Part shown: piece by piece, positions 1-8,382 of the stretch
How the letters are laid out: each line of letters starts with the position of its first letter
Numbering within the stretch: position 1 is the first letter of the stretch
From: Methanosarcina sp. UBA293
GTDB taxonomy: Archaea; Halobacteriota; Methanosarcinia; Methanosarcinales; Methanosarcinaceae
Direction: 5' to 3'
Assembly (NCBI GenBank): GCA_002499445.1
Contig: DALS01000007.1
Span: forward strand, 1,126-23,181
DNA: 22,056 nucleotides
The notes under the pieces: model-generated
The model's input: the letters and a program-made list of their open reading frames with translations, nothing else
Databases searched by the model: none
Told to the model about the DNA's origin: nothing
Position numbers and translations under genes: made by a program

Positions 1-21
1 TTTTCTAATTAGAAAAAGAAC

Positions 22-43
22 TAAGGGGCATTTTATCCCCTTA
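22..43 (-). terminator. Hairpin terminator of the RPA operon
   Basis: A 7-bp perfect inverted repeat (TAAGGGG / CCCCTTA) encloses an 8-nt loop. Read on the minus strand it is followed by a T-rich tract (TTCTTTTTCT). It lies about 50 nt past the stop codon of the last gene of the minus-strand operon, so it fits an intrinsic terminator. A separate 16-bp perfect palindrome occupies positions 1-16. Confidence 0.6.
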
Positions 44-91
44 TTATAAGTTTTTCATTCTGATTGTATATTGATTTCATTCTTTTTAATT

Positions 92-661
92 TCACGCGGT
101 TTCTTTGAGGGACTCAAGAGCTTTTTTGACCATTGCGCGGTAATACTCTGTATCAGTCGAGTAGTGTTCTTTTGCAAGTTTTGAGTTTGGGTTTTCCTCT
201 GCCTCAATTGCCTTTATCCTCTCAAGCGTCTGTTTTGCGGTATCAAGCACCCAGAGATCCCGCGTAAGTTCGTCTACCTGCTGGATGGATTCGGGGCGAA
301 TAGAGGTAAGAACGTTTCCGTCATCTGTAGTATAAGTACTGGTTTTGCCTATTACTGCTACAAAGATCGGTAGTTCACAGTCAGCAAGGAATTGAGCTGC
401 TTCGGGCTGATACTGTCCTGCATAGACGAGGTAGGAACCTGTTGGGTCTGAAATTCTCCCTCTCCAGTATTCGGAATCAGAGCCGATGTCTTCTTTCTCA
501 ATAAGTGTACCAACCAGGAAAATGCGGTTTACTTTAGCTCCTGTAGGAGTTAGGACATACTGCGGGGCATACTGATCGCTTTCGTCTCTTGAGGTCAGGT
601 TAGAATCCTTCAATTCCTGGGCAAAAACTCTACGGGCTACTTCTCTGAAAAAACCTGGCAT
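92..661 (-). CDS. RPA-associated OB-fold protein (COG3390-like)
   Basis: A 189-residue protein of the archaeal RPA-associated family, which accompanies replication protein A and is thought to help form the single-stranded-DNA-binding complex used in replication and repair. The N-terminal two thirds (about residues 35-125) has the beta-rich pattern of an OB fold, including a G-R-I-S-D-P-T-G-S-Y stretch typical of RPA-type OB domains. The C-terminal 50 residues are charged and probably helical. The start is well supported: GGAGGTG lies 5 nt upstream, inside the 3' end of the RPA gene, whose TAA stop directly abuts this ATG (TAAATG). The two genes are therefore almost certainly co-transcribed and translationally coupled. 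The family assignment rests on sequence character plus the invariant RPA neighbour. The exact role is inferred. Confidence 0.85.
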   Translation of the reverse strand: MPGFFREVARRVFAQELKDSNLTSRDESDQYAPQYVLTPTGAKVNRIFLVGTLIEKEDIGSDSEYWRGRISDPTGSYLVYAGQYQPEAAQFLADCELPIFVAVIGKTSTYTTDDGNVLTSIRPESIQQVDELTRDLWVLDTAKQTLERIKAIEAEENPNSKLAKEHYSTDTEYYRAMVKKALESLKETA

Positions 662-1915
662 TTATTGCACCTCCATTTCGGTAAGCATTTCGTCAAGCAT
701 CTCTCTATCCAGAGAAGTCCTGAGAGTAATTGAATCCACAAGGAGATAACGATCAAGCTTGTGTCCGGTTACAGTATAGTATCTGCCTACCAGTTCATGT
801 TTTAATTTATCCAGCACAACTCCTGGATCAAGGGCATCTGCAGCCATCGCAATTGCAGTATCAAGAGTAAGCCCGGAAAGTTCTTCGGTAAGTTCCCTGT
901 TAATCAGGACGTCCTGAGTTGAAGTTCCGGAGTCCAGAACCGCTTTTATCCTTAGGTCATATTCCCCTTTTACCTTCCCGTGCTCTGCACAGGCACCTTT
1001 AACTAGGGCCCTTTTACACTCAGGGCAACGTTTTATGAGGCCTGAACCGGTCTGGATATCCACCATTGCTCCAAGGTATGTGGAAGTTGTGGACCCTACT
1101 TCGATATCCTCATCAAGCTCTTCTATGGAGCTTGATTTGTTTAACTGGATCTGAGCTCTGCCACCCCATTCATTGACAACTATATTTTTTAGCACATAGC
1201 TTTTGCCTTCTTCCATATCAGGAAGTTCGGAACTGGCCCAGTTAGTAAATTTGATAACACCTGTGGGGTCACCTATAAGTCCTACCTGCTCAATCGATTC
1301 ATGAGTATTTTCCCAGAGCTGAACTATTTTTCCTTTGACTGTAGCCCACTGGCCTCCTTCAAGGTCGGAGATGTTCCTGAGTTCGGATTCTCTTGCGGTA
1401 GGTATGAAATCCCCACCTCCAACCACAATGGCTTCACCAAGCTTTTCTACTGAACTATTCTTATTGAGCTGGACCTGGAATCTGCCATTGTACTCTCCAA
1501 CTACAACACTCCTGAGAAGGTAACTCTCTCCCTGCTCAAGCTCAGGTAGCTCAGCATTTTTCCATTCAGTGAACTTTATAATTCCTGTTTCATCTCCAAG
1601 GAGTCCTACCTGAGAGATGGACTCGTGAGTATTTTCCCAGAGCTGGACAACTTTTGCCTTAAGATTTGTCCACTGCCCGTTTTCCGAGATATCCACGATC
1701 TTTGTAAGCTGGGGCTCAGCTTGTCTCATGTAAAACTCATTTTTAGGAATAGAATATTTCTTCAAAATGTAATTGGTCACACTACGCTGGGCTTCATTTG
1801 AAGGAACTTTAAATTTTGTGATCAATTCGTCAAGTCTACTTTCGACGTCTTCTATAGGTACATCGACGCCGAGCTTTAAAAAACGATCTCGAATAGATTC
1901 AGCTGTCTGTTTCAT
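662..1915 (-). CDS. Replication protein A, two OB folds and zinc finger
   Basis: A 417-residue archaeal single-stranded-DNA-binding protein (RPA) that coats ssDNA during replication, recombination and repair. A short helical N-terminus (1-60) is followed by two OB folds at about 70-165 and 178-275. These are clear internal duplicates: both contain VQLWENTHESI followed by QVGL and a TGxIKFT motif, spaced 108 residues apart. A zinc finger follows, with C297, C300, C309 and H312 (CxxC-x8-CxxH), then a C-terminal domain. This is the layout of the shorter two-OB Methanosarcina RPAs (the RPA2/RPA3 type), as opposed to the four-OB RPA1. GAGGT lies about 9 nt before the ATG. It is the first gene of a two-gene operon with the RPA-associated protein. 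A TATA-like box and a 7-bp inverted repeat precede it. Confidence 0.92.
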   Translation of the reverse strand: MKQTAESIRDRFLKLGVDVPIEDVESRLDELITKFKVPSNEAQRSVTNYILKKYSIPKNEFYMRQAEPQLTKIVDISENGQWTNLKAKVVQLWENTHESISQVGLLGDETGIIKFTEWKNAELPELEQGESYLLRSVVVGEYNGRFQVQLNKNSSVEKLGEAIVVGGGDFIPTARESELRNISDLEGGQWATVKGKIVQLWENTHESIEQVGLIGDPTGVIKFTNWASSELPDMEEGKSYVLKNIVVNEWGGRAQIQLNKSSSIEELDEDIEVGSTTSTYLGAMVDIQTGSGLIKRCPECKRALVKGACAEHGKVKGEYDLRIKAVLDSGTSTQDVLINRELTEELSGLTLDTAIAMAADALDPGVVLDKLKHELVGRYYTVTGHKLDRYLLVDSITLRTSLDREMLDEMLTEMEVQ

Positions 1916-1957
1916 TCTTTTCTACCTCAAGCCTCTTGTTTGTCTTTATTATAGAGA

Positions 1958-1979
1958 GGCGTTTTAATGTATAAACGCC
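1958..1979. promoter_or_regulatory. Inverted repeat at the predicted RPA transcription start
   Basis: GGCGTTT and AAACGCC form a perfect 7-bp inverted repeat around an 8-nt spacer. It lies about 43 nt upstream of the RPA start codon, where transcription from the TATA-like box at 1984-1993 should begin. That position fits a repressor operator or a short 5' UTR hairpin. The sequence alone cannot tell which. Confidence 0.4.
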
Positions 1980-1983
1980 ACAG

Positions 1984-1993
1984 CATATAAAGT
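1984..1993 (-). promoter_or_regulatory. TATA-like box for the RPA operon
   Basis: On the minus strand this reads ACTTTATATG, close to the archaeal TTTATATA consensus. A start about 25 nt downstream would give a leader of roughly 45 nt, matching a gene that carries its own ribosome-binding site. Confidence 0.45.
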
Positions 1994-2570
1994 TAAGGAA
2001 AGCAGAGTGAAAGTATTATATCTAAAAGCCTTGACAAATATATGAGAAAGTTCCTCTTAAAGATTGCGAAACCCTGATGGGTTGTCAATACTATTTAAGC
2101 TTTTTTATATCTTAGCTTTATAAAAAGCCATAAAGTGCTCAGAGAATTCTAATAATTATATCAACGCCTTAAATAAACCGCCGTAACTATTTATCGAATG
2201 TCATACGCTTAGTCAGATTACAATAGAAAATAATTTTTAAAGGCTGCTCTGTCTGTCAAATATTAAGAGATGTAGGTCATAAAAAGAAGAAGTATAGTCT
2301 AAACCTTAAAATGAGTATTTTTTCTACACTATTAAAATAAAGTGCTCTATAATGGCTAGATTTCTGGGGGAATTATCGGAAGAATTCTCAGTTATAAATT
2401 ATAAAGTTATTTGTGCACTATTAGGGACTACTTCTTAATTCTAGGGGATTACTTTTTTATTGTTAGTTATCCCTTATACAGATACAACATTCTAGATATA
2501 TTTAGACAAAGTTTCTTGTCTAGAATTTTGGAAGGTAATCTATAAATTCTAAAAAAGGTTCTTTAAATCT
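1994..2570. other. Long AT-rich intergenic region between divergent genes
   Basis: About 580 bp separate the divergent RPA operon and UDP-GlcNAc cluster. It is strongly AT-rich and has no convincing ORF. A weak 5-bp hairpin (AACCC/GGGTT, 2070-2083) is present. TATA-like strings at 2491-2508 and 2539-2548 could serve the plus-strand gene starting at 2571. I see no tRNA or recognisable small RNA here. Confidence 0.5.
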
Positions 2571-3788
2571 ATGAAAGCTATTATCCTTGCAGCAGGAGAA
2601 GGGCTGCGCTGCAGACCTCTTACTCTTACCCGTTCGAAAGTTATGCTTCCTATAGCCAACAGGCCTATTCTGGAGCACGTAATAGATTCGCTTGAAAGAA
2701 ACGGGATAACTGATATTATATTAATTGTTGGATATAAAAAAGAGCGCATAATGGACTATTTTGAAGATGGCCTGAACTTTGGAGTTAAAATAAAATACAT
2801 CGAACAGAAGGCTCAGCTTGGTACTGCGCATGCAATCGAACAGGCAAAAAAATTGATTGGGCCTGAGGACTCAGAGTTTTTGGTGCTCAATGGAGACAAC
2901 CTGGTGGAGCCTAAAACTATATCAGACCTTCTCAATAATTATAAGGGCGATGCAAGCCTTCTGACCGTGAAGATGGAAGAAACCACTAGTTACGGCGTGA
3001 TCTTGAAAGAAAAAAATAAAGTTACAAGAATTTTGGAAAAAGGGCCTGGAGACGTTAGCCGTATCGTAAATACCGGAATTTATATTTTTACACCACGGAT
3101 CTTCGAAACTATTGAAAAGACTCCGATATCTGAAGACGGAGAATATGCAATAACCGATACCCTTCAGCTTATGATTGATGAAGGGAAAATTGTTACTTCC
3201 ATTCCAACTGAGTCAAAATGGCTTGATGCTATCCATGCATGGGACTTATTAAAAGCAAATTCCAAAGTCTTAAATTCAGCCAAAAACCTTAAGGTTGAAG
3301 GAGATGTGGAAGAGGGGGCTATCATCAGGGGAAAGGTAGCAATAGGGAAGAATACCAGAATTCGCTCTGGAACTTACATTGTAGGGCCTGTTGTTATAGG
3401 AGAGAATTGTGATATCGGTCCAAATGTAGTTATTCTGCCTTCCACAACGATAGGAGACAATGTATCCATCAGGTCATTTACCGAAATCCAGAACAGCATA
3501 ATAATGAACGACTGCAGGATATACTCCCATGGACAGATCTCGAATTCCATATTTGGAAGCAATAATACAATTGGCTCAGGTTTCTTTGTTGAGGAAAAAG
3601 AAAATCTGTCGATTATTATGAATGAAACTATTCACAGAGCCCCCAAACTTGGTACTATCTTTGGAGATGATAACCGGATTGGAAACAGTGTACTTGTGAA
3701 GGCTGGAGTAACGATAGCTGTCGACTGTCAGGTTGAATCTGGAAACACCATATACAAGGACCTGTCCAACCACTCGTTGGTCCTGTAA
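2571..3788 (+). CDS. GlmU-like sugar nucleotidyltransferase (divergent paralogue)
   Basis: A 405-residue protein with an N-terminal nucleotidyltransferase domain (about 1-235) and a C-terminal left-handed beta-helix of hexapeptide repeats (about 245-400). Such enzymes join NTP and sugar-1-phosphate to make an NDP-sugar. Visible motifs are the nucleotide loop LAAGEG at 6-11, QLGTAHA at 82-88 and the metal-binding NGD at 107-109. It is homologous throughout to the protein at 7033-8226 but departs from it at key sites. The GTR of the loop is GLR here, the PK pair is SK (22-23), and the DIGYPWDLL motif has become DAIHAWDLL (219-227). The C-terminal acetyltransferase-like motif with HDG is not recognisable. 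It may therefore be a monofunctional or differently specific nucleotidyltransferase. It is the first gene of the cluster, 18 bp before glmS. No strong ribosome-binding site is visible (AGGT about 12 nt upstream). Confidence 0.8.
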   Translation: MKAIILAAGEGLRCRPLTLTRSKVMLPIANRPILEHVIDSLERNGITDIILIVGYKKERIMDYFEDGLNFGVKIKYIEQKAQLGTAHAIEQAKKLIGPEDSEFLVLNGDNLVEPKTISDLLNNYKGDASLLTVKMEETTSYGVILKEKNKVTRILEKGPGDVSRIVNTGIYIFTPRIFETIEKTPISEDGEYAITDTLQLMIDEGKIVTSIPTESKWLDAIHAWDLLKANSKVLNSAKNLKVEGDVEEGAIIRGKVAIGKNTRIRSGTYIVGPVVIGENCDIGPNVVILPSTTIGDNVSIRSFTEIQNSIIMNDCRIYSHGQISNSIFGSNNTIGSGFFVEEKENLSIIMNETIHRAPKLGTIFGDDNRIGNSVLVKAGVTIAVDCQVESGNTIYKDLSNHSLVL

Positions 3789-3806
3789 TCTCATTAGGGT
3801 GAAATA

Positions 3807-5660
3807 ATGTGTGGAATCGTAGGATATGCAGGAGAAAGATCTGCTTCATCTGTCGTTTTAGAATCTCTCAAAACGCTCGAATATCGTGGATATGATTCTG
3901 CTGGTATTTCGGTTCTGGGTAGCGGAATCGAGACTTACAAATCAGTAGGTAGAATTGCAAATCTTGAAGCCATAATTCCGGATGAAATAAGTGGCAATAT
4001 AGGAATAGGGCATACCCGCTGGGCAAGCCACGGGCGACCGAACACAGTAAATTCTCATCCGCAGAACTCCGGGAGTCCGTGTAAGATTTCAGTTGTGCAT
4101 AATGGAATCATAGAGAATTATATGGCTCTGAAAGAGCAATTAATTGCAGAAGGATACGAGTTTAAATCTGAAACCGATACAGAAGTGATCGCACATCTTC
4201 TGCACAAACATATATACGAAAAGCCCGACGGGAATGTCGCAAAGTGCGATCTTTTTACAGGACTCAGGAAGACGCTAAAAGAGCTTGAAGGCTCTTATGC
4301 CCTTGGAGTTCTTTGTGCTGATGAGCAGGAAAAGCTCGTGCTTGCTCGGAATAACAGTCCGCTTGTTATAGGACTTGGTAGCGAGGAAAACTTTGCCGCA
4401 TCGGATGTAACGGCTTTTTTAAATTATACAAGGGACGTCATCTTCATAGATAATTTCGAGACTGCAATTCTGACTCCTACAAGTGTGGAGATCTTTGATA
4501 GAGAAGGAAAAGTCCGTGAAAAGGAAATAGAAAGAATAGAATGGGACTTTGAAGCTGCTGAAAAAGCTGGTTACGACCACTTTATGCTTAAGGAGATCCA
4601 CGAGCAGGTGAGTGCGATCCATAATACACTTGCAGGGAAGGTCTCAGAGCTCGAAGGAACGATCTTTCTCGACGAACTTAACATGAGTGATGAGGAGATA
4701 AGGAAGCTTTCAAAGGTTCAGATTCTGGCATGTGGGACCTCCTGGCATGCAGGGATGCTTGGAAAATACCTTTTTGAGCAACTGGCTGGAATCCATTGCG
4801 ACATAGATATCTGCTCGGAATTCAGGTACAGAAGCCCGGTTATGAATAATGGGACTTTTGCTATTGCAATTACTCAATCAGGAGAGACTGCAGATACTCT
4901 CGCAGCTGTGAGGGAAATCATGTCCTATAATTGCCCTACGCTTGCGATTACAAATGTTTTAGGAAGCACCATCACAAGAGAAGCTAACAGTGTACTCTAT
5001 ACCAGAGCAGGGCCTGAGATAGGAGTAGCTGCGACCAAGACTTTCAGCTGCCAGCTAACACTTCTCTATCTGCTTGCCGTAAAATTCGCCCTCGCAAGAG
5101 GCAAGGTGAGTCCTAATTATGTGAAAGAGTTTATTACGGATCTCAGAAAAGTTCCAGGCCTGATTCAACAGATCCTTGATCAGAAAGAGACAGTAAAGGA
5201 ATATGCAGAGCTTTTTGCTCACTCAAAAAGCTACTTCTTCCTTGGCAGGAACCTTAACTATCCGATTGCCCTTGAAGGAGCTCTCAAGCTTAAAGAAGTT
5301 TCGTATTTGCATGCTGAGGGTTTTGCTGGAGGTGAACTTAAGCACGGACCAATTGCCCTGCTTGAAAAAGACACTCCTGTAGTTATCATTGCAACAAAAG
5401 GGCAAACCTATGAAAGGGCATTGAGTAATATAAAAGAAGTAAAAGCAAGGGATGCAATAGCTATCGCAGTGGCCGATAGCAATGACGCTGAAGTTGGAAA
5501 ATATGCGGATGTTGTTCTTACGATTCCTCAAAATAATGAACTGCTTTCTCCATTGCTGAGTATCGTAGTCCTACAGCTGCTTGCATATTATACTGCTCTT
5601 GCTCGGGAATGTTCAATTGACAGACCGCGCAATCTTGCAAAAAGTGTTACCGTGGAATAA
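3807..5660 (+). CDS. glmS: Glutamine-fructose-6-phosphate aminotransferase
   Basis: A 617-residue GlmS, which makes glucosamine-6-phosphate from fructose-6-phosphate and glutamine, the first committed step to UDP-GlcNAc. The class II glutaminase domain begins with the catalytic Cys2 (after Met removal, MCGIVGY). It includes GHTRWASHG at 68-76, HNGIIENY at 98-105 and ETDTEV at 122-127. The isomerase half has two SIS domains, with ACGTSWHAG and TQSGETADT in the first and EGALKLKEVSYLHAE and ELKHGP in the second. It ends in the family's LAKSVTVE tail, so the protein is full length. AGGGTGA at 3796-3802 is the ribosome-binding site. It sits 18 bp after the GlmU-like gene and 71 bp before glmM, consistent with one transcript. 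Confidence 0.97.
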   Translation: MCGIVGYAGERSASSVVLESLKTLEYRGYDSAGISVLGSGIETYKSVGRIANLEAIIPDEISGNIGIGHTRWASHGRPNTVNSHPQNSGSPCKISVVHNGIIENYMALKEQLIAEGYEFKSETDTEVIAHLLHKHIYEKPDGNVAKCDLFTGLRKTLKELEGSYALGVLCADEQEKLVLARNNSPLVIGLGSEENFAASDVTAFLNYTRDVIFIDNFETAILTPTSVEIFDREGKVREKEIERIEWDFEAAEKAGYDHFMLKEIHEQVSAIHNTLAGKVSELEGTIFLDELNMSDEEIRKLSKVQILACGTSWHAGMLGKYLFEQLAGIHCDIDICSEFRYRSPVMNNGTFAIAITQSGETADTLAAVREIMSYNCPTLAITNVLGSTITREANSVLYTRAGPEIGVAATKTFSCQLTLLYLLAVKFALARGKVSPNYVKEFITDLRKVPGLIQQILDQKETVKEYAELFAHSKSYFFLGRNLNYPIALEGALKLKEVSYLHAEGFAGGELKHGPIALLEKDTPVVIIATKGQTYERALSNIKEVKARDAIAIAVADSNDAEVGKYADVVLTIPQNNELLSPLLSIVVLQLLAYYTALARECSIDRPRNLAKSVTVE

Positions 5661-5731
5661 TTAAAAGACTAAAAATTTAAAAATTAAGAGAATCAAGAAA
5701 ATTTACTTCAGGATATTTAGGGGCTAGTTAT

Positions 5732-7036
5732 ATGAAACTCTTCGGATCTTCAGGAATAAGGGGGATAGCAAACAAAGATATTACGCCTGAACTTGCACTT
5801 AATGTAGGGCTTGTCTTGGGAAGTCGAAAAAAAACTGCAGTTATAGGGAGGGACCCTAGAGTCTCGGCCCCTATGATCGAGCATGCCCTGATTGCAGGAA
5901 TGACCGCAGCAGGCTGTGCTGTTACTGAAATAGGTCTTGTTACTACCCCTACTCTTGCATATGCAGCCAGAGAATATGAGTGCGGTGTTATGGTTACAGC
6001 TTCCCACAACCCAGCAGAATATGTGGGGATTAAACTTTGGAACCCTGATGGCATGGCCTTTGACTCGGCACAGCAGGAAGAGATTGAAAAAGCCATTGAA
6101 GATTCAAACTTTTTTAGAGTTCCTTGGAATGAGATCGGCAAATTCAAAGAAGACGGAAATGCTACCAGGGATCATATGAATATGATCAAAAAGCTTGTTG
6201 GAAGCTCCAGCCTGAAGGTTGTACTGGATTGTGGCTGTGGAGCCGGAGGGATAATTACTCCTTATCTTCTTCAGGAATTGGGTTGTGAGGTAATAACCCT
6301 GAATGCCCAGCCTGATGGTCATTTCCCTGCGAGAAACCCAGAGCCAAACGATGAAAATCTTTCCATGCTCAAAAAAGCTGTTGTGGATTTCGGAGCTGAC
6401 CTTGGAATTGCGCATGATGGGGACGCAGACCGGATGATGGCAGTGGACGAGAACGGCAATTTTGTTTCAGGGGATGAGCTACTCGCAATTTTTGGGCTCT
6501 TTGAGTGCAATGGAAGCAACGGTAAGGTCATTGTGCCTGTAGATACTTCGATGATGGTTGATGATTGTCTTAAGGGTTCAGAAATTGTGAGGACAAGAGT
6601 CGGGGACGTCTACATCGCAGAGGCTATAAAACAGTATGGGGCTGTCTATGGAGGCGAGCCATCAGGAAGCTGGATCTTCCCGAAAATTTCTTATTGTCCG
6701 GATGGAATTTACGCAGCTGCAAAACTTGTCGAGATTGTAAAGGAAAAGAAATTAAGCGAACTTCGAGAAGAGCTTCCCAGATATGACACAAAAAGAGGAG
6801 CTTTCCTCTGTGCAAATGAAAAGAAAGCAGAGCTTATGGAAAAAGTAAAGGTTGAGCTTGAGCCTCTTGGAAAAGTCCTTGATATCGACGGCATCCGCGT
6901 GGAATCAGATAAAGGCTGGGTGCTTGTCCGCCCCTCTGGGACAGAAGCAAAAGTGAGAATTACGGCTGAAGCCAGGGAAAATGTTGATGAGATCTTTGAG
7001 ATGGCTGAAAGAATAGTAAAGGAGGCGCTTAAATGA
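5732..7036 (+). CDS. glmM: Phosphoglucosamine mutase
   Basis: A 434-residue member of the alpha-D-phosphohexomutase family. Flanked by glmS and glmU, it is best read as GlmM, converting glucosamine-6-phosphate to glucosamine-1-phosphate. The phosphoserine loop TASHNP is at 89-94 (Ser91 is the phosphorylated residue). The metal-binding DGDADR is at 229-234, the sugar-specificity loop GEPSG at 308-312 and the phosphate-binding RPSGTE at 400-405. All four domains are present and the length is normal for archaea. AGGGG at 5719-5723 precedes the ATG by 8 nt. Its TGA overlaps the ATG of the next gene (ATGA), indicating coupled translation with glmU. Archaeal family members can also act on phosphomannose or phosphoglucose, so specificity is inferred mainly from context. 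Confidence 0.93.
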   Translation: MKLFGSSGIRGIANKDITPELALNVGLVLGSRKKTAVIGRDPRVSAPMIEHALIAGMTAAGCAVTEIGLVTTPTLAYAAREYECGVMVTASHNPAEYVGIKLWNPDGMAFDSAQQEEIEKAIEDSNFFRVPWNEIGKFKEDGNATRDHMNMIKKLVGSSSLKVVLDCGCGAGGIITPYLLQELGCEVITLNAQPDGHFPARNPEPNDENLSMLKKAVVDFGADLGIAHDGDADRMMAVDENGNFVSGDELLAIFGLFECNGSNGKVIVPVDTSMMVDDCLKGSEIVRTRVGDVYIAEAIKQYGAVYGGEPSGSWIFPKISYCPDGIYAAAKLVEIVKEKKLSELREELPRYDTKRGAFLCANEKKAELMEKVKVELEPLGKVLDIDGIRVESDKGWVLVRPSGTEAKVRITAEARENVDEIFEMAERIVKEALK

Positions 7037-8226
7037 AAGCCGTTGTCCTTGTAGCTGGCAAAGGCACAAGGATGGAACCTCTGACTTCCAACTGCCCTAA
7101 AGTCATGCTCCAGGTCGCGAATAAGCCAATTCTCGAGCATATACTTAATTCAGCCATAGAAGCAGGCATTGATGGTTTTGTCTTCATTACCGGTTATCTC
7201 GAAGAGCAAATAAGGGAGTATTTCGGGGACGGAAGCAGGTGGGGAGTAAACATAGAGTATGTGCAGCAGAAGGAGCAACTAGGGACTGCAAATGCAATAG
7301 GCTGCGCAAAAGGTCATGTGGATGGAGCTTTCCTCGTACTTAATGGGGATATGCTCATAGGACAGGAGGACTTAAAAACCCTGCTTTCAAGAACAGAAGA
7401 AGCTGTCATCTGCGTAAAAGAGGTAGAGAACCCGTCAGATTTTGGAGTGCTTGAAACTGAGAATAATAGAGTTGTCAGGATAATAGAAAAACCTAAAAAT
7501 CCTCCCACTAACCTTGCAAATGCCGGAATATATCTCTTCAGAGAATCTATTTTTGACTTTATTGACAAAACTGAGGCGTCAGTCAGAAACGAATTCGAGG
7601 TTACGGATTCCATCCAGATGCTGATTGATAGTGGAACAGCTGTGGGCTACAGTTCCCTCGATGGCAGATGGATTGATATCGGGTATCCCTGGGACCTCCT
7701 GAGAGCAAACGAGTACCTCCTGAAAAGCCTAAAGAGAAATTGCGAAGGAACCGTGGAGCCGAATGCAACCATAAAAGGGGAGGTTCTAATCGGAAAAGGC
7801 ACTCTTATCAGGAACGGTTCTTATATCGAAGGTCCTGTGATAATAGGGGAGAACTGTGATATTGGACCTAATTGTTTTATCCGCCCTTCCACTGCAATCG
7901 GGAACCATGTCAGGATAGGGAACGCCGTGGAAATAAAAAATGCAATTATCATGGAAAACACCCATGTAGGGCACCTGAGTTATGCAGGAGATAGCATTAT
8001 CGGGCGCGGCTGCAACTTTGGAGCAGGCACGAAAGTTGCAAACCTTCGCCATGACGGGAAAAACATAAAAGTAATGATGAAAGGTAGGATTCTTGACTCT
8101 GGCAGGAGAAAACTAGGAGTGATTATGGGAGATGACGTACATACTAGTATTAATACAAGTATAAATATCGGCGTAATAATGGAAAAAGGAAGATTTACTT
8201 ATCCAGGAGAGATTGTTAAGCATTGA
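7033..8226 (+). CDS. glmU: Bifunctional GlmU: glucosamine-1-P acetyl- and uridylyltransferase
   Basis: A 397-residue two-domain enzyme expected to acetylate glucosamine-1-phosphate and then form UDP-GlcNAc. The N-terminal nucleotidyltransferase has the intact loop GKGTRMEPLT (9-18), the PK pair at 22-23, QLGTANA at 82-88, NGD at 104-106, EKP at 152-154 and DIGYPWDLL at 215-223. The C-terminal left-handed beta-helix has repeated hexapeptides and the segments EIKNA (300-304), GHLSYAGDSIIG (313-324) and HDG (340-342), which resemble the acetyltransferase region of bacterial GlmU. The ATG overlaps the glmM stop codon, with GGAGG at 7021-7025 and a 7-nt spacing. It is the last gene of the cluster, and a hairpin terminator follows at 8308. 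Compared with the paralogue at 2571-3788, this copy keeps all canonical motifs. Confidence 0.88.
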   Translation: MKAVVLVAGKGTRMEPLTSNCPKVMLQVANKPILEHILNSAIEAGIDGFVFITGYLEEQIREYFGDGSRWGVNIEYVQQKEQLGTANAIGCAKGHVDGAFLVLNGDMLIGQEDLKTLLSRTEEAVICVKEVENPSDFGVLETENNRVVRIIEKPKNPPTNLANAGIYLFRESIFDFIDKTEASVRNEFEVTDSIQMLIDSGTAVGYSSLDGRWIDIGYPWDLLRANEYLLKSLKRNCEGTVEPNATIKGEVLIGKGTLIRNGSYIEGPVIIGENCDIGPNCFIRPSTAIGNHVRIGNAVEIKNAIIMENTHVGHLSYAGDSIIGRGCNFGAGTKVANLRHDGKNIKVMMKGRILDSGRRKLGVIMGDDVHTSINTSINIGVIMEKGRFTYPGEIVKH

Positions 8227-8259
8227 TCCTGCACTGAAGCTGGTCAAGCGTTGATCCTG
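8218..8259 (+). repeat. Stop-codon-spanning direct repeat after glmU
   Basis: A 14-bp segment at 8218-8231, containing the glmU TGA, recurs at 8246-8259 with one mismatch (AAGCATTGATCCTG versus AAGCGTTGATCCTG), 28 bp apart. The second copy also contains TGA. Confidence 0.6.
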
Positions 8260-8307
8260 ATACTGAGAACCTGAAAGATAAACAAGTGATTTTAAAAACA
8301 AGATTGG

Positions 8308-8330
8308 ACCCTTTCCCAGGAGGAAAGGGT
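8308..8330. terminator. Hairpin terminator between convergent genes
   Basis: ACCCTTTCC and GGAAAGGGT form a perfect 9-bp stem with a 5-nt loop. It lies about 80 nt past glmU and about 50 nt past the stop of the convergent minus-strand gene at 8383. The flanks are T-rich on the plus strand and A-rich before the stem, so it may act in both directions. Confidence 0.65.
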
Positions 8331-8382
8331 ATTTCAAATTGATTTCAATTAGTTTTTATCCTGTTTATGGACTAAACTGCTT

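Noticed and set aside
5728..6147. 139-codon minus-strand ORF inside glmM
   Set aside because: Lies wholly antisense to the conserved glmM frame; Ser/Ala/Pro-rich product with no motif and no ribosome-binding site.
6709..7140. 143-codon minus-strand ORF across the glmM-glmU junction
   Set aside because: Antisense shadow of two strongly supported genes; Ser/Phe-rich composition typical of such shadows.
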